Origin: Cyclina sinensis | Taxonomy: Eukaryota > Mollusca > Bivalvia > Venerida > Veneridae | DNA: 64,000 bases | Direction of reading: 5' to 3' | NCBI GenBank assembly: GCA_012932295.1 | Contig: JAAONU010000019.1 | Coordinates: 33,271,913 to 33,335,912 of the forward strand | Part shown: positions 58,165 to 64,000 of the stretch, piece after piece | How positions within the stretch are numbered: the stretch's first letter is position 1 | How the letters are laid out: the number at the start of each line of letters is the position of its first letter | The notes under the pieces: generated by a model | The model's database searches: none | Seen by the model: only the letters and a program-made list of their open reading frames with translations | Told to the model about the DNA's origin: nothing | Translations under genes and position numbers: made by a program

Positions 58165-59996
58165 AGCTCACCTGAGCACAAAGTGCTCAGGGTGAGCTTT
58201 TCTGATCGGTCTTTGTCCGTCGTCCGTCAGTCCGTCCGTCCGTCCGTCGTCAACTTTTCATTCAAACGACATCTCCTCTGAAACCAATGGGGCAAATTTA
58301 ATGAAACTTGCCTGGGATGTTCCTTGCATGAAGCTCTACCAAGATTGTTCAAATGGTTCTGGTCCATTGCATTTCTGGTTCACTGGAGCTAAAAATAGAT
58401 TTTATAAGTTGGATCTTTAAAAATCTTCTTCTCCGAAACCACAAGGACTGGAGCTTTGATATTTGGTATGAAGCATCATCTAGTGGACCTCTACCAAGTT
58501 TGTTCAAATTATGTCCCTGGGGACAAAACTGACCCCACCCCAGGGGTCAGTTGATTTTACATAGAGTTATATAGGGAAAACTTGAAAATCTTCTTGTCAG
58601 AAACCACAAGGCCTAGAGTTAAGATATTTGGTATGTAGCATTGTCTAGTGGACCTCTACCAAGTTTGTTCAAATCATGGCCTCTGGGTGAAAAATGGCCC
58701 CGCCCCGGGGGTCACTTGTTTTACATAGAGTTATATAGGGAAATCTTAAAAAAATCTTCTTGTCAGAAACCGTAAGTTATAGAGCTTAGATATTTGGTGT
58801 GTAGCATTGTCTAGTGGACCTCTACCAAGTTTGTTCAAATCCTGTCCTCTGGGTCAAAATGGCCCCGCCCCAGGGGCCACTAGTTTTACATAGAGTTATA
58901 TAAGAAAATCTTAAAAAATCTTCTTGTCAGAAACCGTAAGTTATAGAGCTTAGATATTTGGTGTGTAGCATTGTCTAGTGGACCTCTACCAAGTTTGTTC
59001 AAATCATGGCCTCTGGGTCAAAAATGACCCCGCCCCAGGGGCCACTAGTTTTACATAGTTATATAGGAAAATCTTAAAAAATCTTCTTGTCAGAAACCGT
59101 AAGTTATAGAGCTAAGATATTTGGTGTGTAGCATTGTCTAGTGGACCTCTACCAAATTTGTTCAAATCATGGCCTCTGGGTCAAAAATGGCCCCGCCCCG
59201 GGGTCACTTGTTTTACATAGAGTTATATAGGAAAAACTAAAAAATCTTCTTGTCAGAAACAAGAAGGCCTACAGTTAAGATATTTGGTATGTAGCATTGT
59301 CTAGTGGACCTCTACCAAGTTTGTTCAAATCCTGGCCTCTGGGTCAAAAATGGCCCCGCCCCGGGGGTCACTTGTTTTACATAGAGTTATATAGGAAAAT
59401 CTTTAAAAAATCTTCTTATCAGAAACTGTAAGTTATAGAGCTTAGATATTTGGTGTGTAGCATTGTCTAGTGGACCTCTACCAAGTTTGTTAGAAAAATG
59501 TCCCTGGGGTCACTATTGGCCCCGCCCGAGGGGTCACAAGTTTTAAATAACAATATAGAAGAAAATCTTAAAAAATCTTCTTGTCTGAAACCACAAGACC
59601 TAGAATTTTAAAATTTGGCATGAAGCAAGCTTTATCAAGCTTTTTCAAATTATTGGGTTAGGTTAAAGGTCACGGAGGCTTAAAGTAGATTTATCTACTG
59701 TACCTCATAGAGCCTTCATTTATAGACCAATATCTTTGATATTCAGTATAGAGGTTCCTTGCATGGACCTCTACCCATGGGTAGGGTTTGAGGTCACTGG
59801 GTCAAGGTCAAGATCACCATAGCTTATAATAGGTATTTCTACTTTCTGTCGTAGAGCCTTTATTTATTGACTGATATTTTACATATTTGGTTTGTAGGCA
59901 CTTACATATTTTCAATTATATAATGAAATACTGCTTAACAGCAAACCTACAGCCAAAGTACTCAGGTGAGCGATCCAGGGCCATGATGGCCCTCTT
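58165..59996 (+). mobile_element. F1 Helentron-like element, complete, type B body
   Basis: 5' end AGCTCACCTGAGCACAAAGTGC after TTTTT, a leader with four CCGT units, then the conserved 3' module, GGTGAGCGATCCAGGG, GGGCCATGATGGCCC and TCTTG, then TTC. The flanks rejoin as AAGAATGTTT + CTTGATAATATCTA, so the insertion went into a T-run. Confidence 0.92.
58440..59600 (+). repeat. Type B tandem array, monomer about 165 bp
   Basis: Well-preserved monomers carry AGATATTTGGT(A/G)TGTAGCA, TTGTCTAGTGGACCTCTACC, AAGTTTGTTCAAATCATGGC, GGTCAAAAATGGCCCCGCCC, TTACATAGAGTTATATAGG and ATCTTCTTGTCAGAAACC. Spacing is 166 and 164 bases. The length is near that of the bivalve BIV160 satellite, but identity with it was not tested. 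Confidence 0.85.
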
Positions 59997-60039
59997 GTTC
60001 TTGATAATATCTATGTCAAGTTCAGATATGGGTCATCAT

Positions 60040-61502
60040 ATGCCCGCACTCTGGGGGGGGGGGGGGGGGGCATTTAGATTTTCCCTTGTCTGTCCGTCCG
60101 TCCCAAAAAGTTGTAGCTCCAAAAGCACTGGAGCTAGAGTCAAGAAACTTTACAGGAATGTTGATCAGCATGTGAAGTTGTGCACCTGTGGTTTCCCGTA
60201 TAGACTTTTGTTGCCTGTACTTGCAAAGCGCTGCACCTATAGTCAAGAAACTTTACAGGAATGTTAATCAGCATGTAAAGTTGTGCACCTTGGGTTTCCC
60301 GTATAGATTTATTCAGAATTGTTAGAGTTATGGCCCCTTACATACTCAAAATTTGCAATTTTCAACTTGTGTCGCCTGTAACTGCAAAAGCGCTGGAGCT
60401 AGAGTCACCCAGTTCTGAGCAGGGTTAACATACTGTGTCTGACTGAAGCAAATGTCTATGAGAATCAAGTACAGTACCATCAGCACGTTGGGTGGAGCTT
60501 GACATGTTTGCCTGTGTCATGGGAAGACAACTGCCATGGTTTGTTGTTCTACACACGAGATAAGTTGCCAGTGACAACTTCCAGTGTTTCACATCAACCT
60601 CATATGGAACAAGTGTCAGTTACCATCTCATCAGAGTTCTGTCCAAGGTCATTCTGTGTTCTCTATAGATCTCCATCCTCGAACATAACAGACTTTATTA
60701 ATGATCTAACACATATTGCAGGCCAAACTTCTCCAGATGTACTGCTTGGAGATTTCAACTTAGCTTTTAATTCTACAAATTATACAAGACTGTTGCAGAA
60801 ATTTAATACATATTCCCAGTGTATGCAGCTCCCAACTCACAGAGGTAGTTCTACACTTGACCTTGTCTACATACAGAATAATATTCTACAACCCAGATTG
60901 TCCTGCCTGTCAACCTACATGTACTTCTCAGATCACAGCATTGTTGCCCTACAGTTTGATACCTAAAAAATTTTCCTTCTTCTTAGTGAGTTAGTTCCAA
61001 TGGTCAAATTGCAGACTCAGTTTCATTGAGCATGTTCATGGACAGTAATGGAAAATGCAAGTTACCGTCCACGCCCGTTAGCACCGGCTTAAGCAGAATT
61101 CAACATTTAAGTATGGAAATAGTGAAATTTTGTTCCAACAATTGCTTAAAATTGTTTGCTATTTAGATGACAATGGACATTTTATGAACAGCCTGACTTA
61201 CAGAACATATAACTTAGGAACTTAGTACAAATTAGACATGAAAACGCCTGTTTACCGTCTGCAAACTCCAAGAATGTCCAACTATGCATACAGAATTGTG
61301 AAGGATAATATTCATCCATTGGTCACAGTCTTGGAGACAGTATTTTGAGTCTTCACACCACAACAGGTTTCTTATAGTTGTCATTTTGTTAAACCAATCT
61401 TATTAATGATTCAGCATGTATGACTATCTCGTGGCCATATTGCTAGCTATATGAGTAGCTAGGTTGAGTGGGGGCATCTGTGTCCTTTGGACACATTTCT
61501 AG
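60040..61502 (+). mobile_element. F4 Helentron-like element carrying an endonuclease reading frame
   Basis: The 5' end ATATGCCCGCACTC is followed by 18 Gs and CAT, then a TGTCTGTCCGTCCGTCCC leader. The 3' part has GGGGGCAT (61470-61477), a perfect hairpin TGTGTCC-TTT-GGACACA, and TTTCTAG followed by T. Hairpin plus CTAG is the classic Helitron terminus. Two monomers (GTCAAGAAACTTTACAGGAA) precede the endonuclease frame. Confidence 0.75.
60403..60966 (+). pseudogene. Endonuclease (AP/EEP fold) domain fragment in a Helentron-like element
   Basis: One uninterrupted frame of 187 codons runs to TAA. It has VNILCLTEANVYENQ (the metal-binding Glu block), LLFYTRDKLPVT, FCVLYRSPSS, VLLGDFNLAFN (catalytic Asp/Asn), STLDLVYIQNN, and FSDHSIVALQF (catalytic His). 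This is the exonuclease-endonuclease-phosphatase fold used by CR1-like elements and also found after the helicase in autonomous Helentrons. The first 40-50 residues are missing and replaced by tandem repeat. No reverse transcriptase follows. Instead a 500-bp tail leads to a Helitron-type 3' end, which favours a Helentron origin. No stop or frameshift is present inside the fragment. Confidence 0.8.
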
Positions 61503-62052
61503 TTTCAAATAATATGAAAACTTGTCAGAAGGTTTGCCTTGATAATATCTAGGTCAGGTTTGAATACGTGTCAGTTTGGTTCAAAAACAAGGTCACAGGG
61601 TCAATACATTTAAAAACTATGTTAACACTCTAGAGGCCACATTTTTTGTTCAAATGACATGAAAATTTGTGTTTGTCTTGATATCTAGATTAAGTTTCAA
61701 TATTGATCATTTTGGTTCAAAAACGATGTCACAGGGTCAAAACATAGTAAAACCTTGTTAATACTCTAATGTCATAAAAATTTGTCAGAATGTTTGTCTT
61801 TTTGATGTCTAGGTCAGATTTGAATATGGGTCATCTTGATTCAAATACCAGGTCACAAGGTAAAAACATACAAGAACCTTGTTAACATTCAAGAGGCTAA
61901 ATTTTCTTTCCAATTATTATGAAAACTTGTTACAATGTTTATCTTGATGGTATCTAGTTCAAGTTCGAATATGGGTCATCTCGTATTTAAAACTAGGTCA
62001 TAGGGTACAAATATGGAAAAAACCTGTTCACACTGTAGAAGCTATGTTTTTT

Positions 62053-62245
62053 ATATGCCCGTCAAAGACGGGACATATTATGGGATCACCTATGGTGGGC
62101 AGGCGAATGGGCGGCATCCTGATGTTTCTCCGGAGCATAACTCCTATACTATCAAAGCTATTGCCTTGAAACTTCATAGGTGGATAGATCTCCTTGAGAC
62201 GAAGTGCAGTGCACAAGAATTATCACTCTGCACTTCTTGAGTTTT
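62053..62245 (+). mobile_element. 5' end of a further Helentron-like family
   Basis: ATATGCCCGTC-AAA-GACGGGACATAT (62053-62076) is a hairpin end after a T-run. One partial monomer (CCGGAGCATAACTCCTATAC) follows before F1 starts. No 3' end. Confidence 0.5.
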
Positions 62246-63852
62246 AGCTCACCTGAGCCTTTGGCTCATGGTGGGCTATTGTGACCGGTCTTTATCGGTC
62301 CTCCTTCGTCGGTCAACAATTTTATTCAAACGACATCTCCTCTGAAACCTCTGGGCCAGATTTGATGAAACTTACCAGGGATGTTCCTTGCATGGAGCTC
62401 TACCAAAGTTGTACAAAGAATTCAATTCCATCAAGAACTCTGGTTGCTATGGCAACTTAAAGGAAAAACTTTGAAAATCTTCTTGTCTGAAACCACAAGG
62501 CCCTGAGCCTTAAGATTTGGTATGAAGCATTGTCTAGTGGACCTCTATCAAGTTTGTTCAAATTTGGCCCCACCCCGGGGTCAATTGATTTTACATAGGC
62601 TTATATAGGAAATCTTTAAAAATCTTCTTCTCAGCAACCACAATGCCTACAGCTTAGATATTTGGTATGTAGCATTGTCTAGTGGATGTCTACCAAGTTT
62701 GTTCAAATTATGTCCCCTGGGTCAAAATTGGCCACGCCCCAGGGTTCTCTTGGTTTACATATAGTTATATAGGAAAAACATGAAAAATCATTTTTCTCCA
62801 AAACTAATAGGACTAGACCTTAGATATTTGGTGTGGGGTATTGTGTTGAGAACCTTTACCAGTATTGTTTATATGTTTGCCCCGGGGTCAAAATTGGCCC
62901 CGCCCCGGGGGCCCTTAATATGTAAAAAAGGCAATCTTTAAAAATCTTCTTACTGGAAACTCTAATGCCTACAGCTTAGATATTTGGTATGCAGCATTGT
63001 CTAGTGGATGTCTACCAAGTTTGTTCAAATTATGTCCCCTGGGTCAAAATTGGCCATTCCCCAGGGTTCTCTTGGTTTACATATAGTTATATAGGAAAAA
63101 CATGAAAAATCATTTTTCTCAGAAACTAATAGGACTAGACCTTAGATATTTGGTGTGGAGTATTGTGTAGAGAACCTTTACCAGTATTGTATATATGTTG
63201 GACCCAGGGTCAAAATTGGCCCCGCCTCGGGGGCCCTTAATATGTAAAAAGGCAATCTTTAAAAATCTTCTTACTGGAAACCTCAATGCCTACAGCTTAG
63301 ATATTTGGTAAGCAGGATTGTGTAGTGGACCTCTACCTAGTTTGTTTGAAAAATGTCCCTGGGGTCACTATTGGCCCCGCCCGAGGGGTCACATGTTTTA
63401 AATAGCAGTATAGAAGAAAATCTTTAAAAATCTTCTTGTCTGAAACCACAAGGCCTAGAATTATAAAATTTGGCATGAAGCAAGCTTTATCAAGCTTTTT
63501 CAAATTATTGGATTAGGTCACAGAGGCTAAAAATAGATTTATCTACTGTACCTCATAGAGCCTTCATTTATAGACCAATATCTTTGATAGTCAGTATAAT
63601 TTTTATATGTTCCTTGCATGGACGTCTACCCATGGATAGGGTTTGAGGTGACTGGGTCAAGGTCAAGGTCACCATAGCTTATAATAGATATTTCTACTTT
63701 CTGTCGTAGAGCCTTTATTTATTGACTGATATTTTACATATTTGGTTTGTAGGCACTTACATATTTTCAATTAAAAAATGAAATACTGCTTTACAACAAA
63801 CCTACAGCCAAAGTACTCAGGTGAGCGATCCAGGGCCATTATTGCCCTCTTG
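62246..63852 (+). mobile_element. F1 Helentron-like element, complete, with a two-monomer higher-order repeat
   Basis: 5' end AGCTCACCTGAGCCTTTGGCTCA. Type B monomers include a 321-bp higher-order unit (starts near 62649, 62971 and 63292). 3' end: conserved module, CTCAGGTGAGCG, a GGGCCATTATTGCCC hairpin and TCTTG, then TAT. Confidence 0.88.
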
Positions 63853-64000
63853 TATGTATATAGTAAAAACTTAAAAAATCTTCTCTGAAATGACAAAGGC
63901 TAGAGATTTGATATTTGGTATATGATATCATCTATAGGTCCTCTACCAAAGTTGTTCAAATTATGCCCCTAGTCTCAAAATTCGCCCCGGCCCAGGGGGT
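63853..64000 (+). repeat. Type B monomer cut by the window edge
   Basis: TTTGATATTTGGTATATGA and CTACCAAAGTTGTTCAAATT show the type B unit continuing, probably the host of the F1 copy just before it. Confidence 0.65.

Larger units (their letters stand above)
57896..62040 (+). repeat. Diverged type A array, outer shell of nested insertions
   Basis: Monomers with GGTTCAAAAACTAGGTCACC, AACACTCTAGAGGCCACATT and TTGATGATATCTAGGTCAAG occur at 57896-58164, 59997-60039 and 61503-62040. Its ends were not found. F1 (58165-59996) and F4 (60040-61502) interrupt it. Confidence 0.7.

Overview
The window reads as animal nuclear DNA, most likely from a bivalve mollusc. It is AT-rich, has almost no long open reading frames, and is packed with the long tandem-repeat-bearing transposons (pearl/Helentron-like) that are typical of bivalves. 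It also carries a tRNA-derived SINE, decayed non-LTR retrotransposons, a mariner, several hAT-type elements and a Mutator-like MITE. Nothing bacterial or viral was seen. Host coding sequence is limited to a few candidate exons: 122-355, 48374-48606, 56596-56688, and a small signal-anchor ORF at 16505-16681 behind a CRE/CCAAT-type stretch.

The dominant component is a family I call F1 (my label). Its 5' end is AGCTCACCTGAG followed by a short hairpin and a CCGT-rich stretch. Its body is a tandem array with monomers of about 110-165 bp. Its 3' end is CTCAGGTGAGCG, then the hairpin GGGCCATCATGGCCC, then TCTTG. The two ends are inverted repeats of each other, the element sits in T-runs, and no target duplication is evident. 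That is the layout of non-autonomous Helentron-like (DINE/HINE/pearl) rolling-circle elements. About fifteen F1 copies or partial copies occur, many inside each other. At least five further families (F2, F3, F4, F6, F7) share the plan with unrelated sequences. One of them (60040-61502) still carries an endonuclease-domain reading frame, as autonomous Helentrons often do.

Layout: 0-2.5 kb, a candidate host exon, a truncated F1 and a dead reverse transcriptase; 2.8-8.3 kb, two F1 copies flanking a SINE; 8.4-9.97 kb, two hAT-like elements and a microsatellite; 10-15.4 kb, a minus-strand non-LTR retrotransposon split inside its reverse transcriptase gene by an F1 copy; 15.4-19.5 kb, low-copy sequence with an inverted-repeat module and a Mutator-like MITE; 19.7-23 kb, a tandem array interrupted by a hAT-like element, then F7; 23-25 kb, a mariner interrupted by a 675-bp element; 25.4-29.5 kb, F6 interrupted by a 3.6-kb hAT element with its own transposase gene; 30-32.8 kb, F2 containing F1; 34.2-45.5 kb, a deep nest of F3, F1, hAT and another DNA element; 45.5-54.6 kb, F1-derived arrays with one candidate host exon; 54.6-57.9 kb, mostly unique sequence with one candidate coiled-coil exon; 57.9-64 kb, nested F1/F4 copies.

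The mobile genes (endonuclease/reverse transcriptase, mariner and hAT transposases) each carry at least one lesion here, so the copies look inactive or nearly so. The nesting order gives a relative age series. All family assignments come from motif recognition by eye; no alignment or database search was run.
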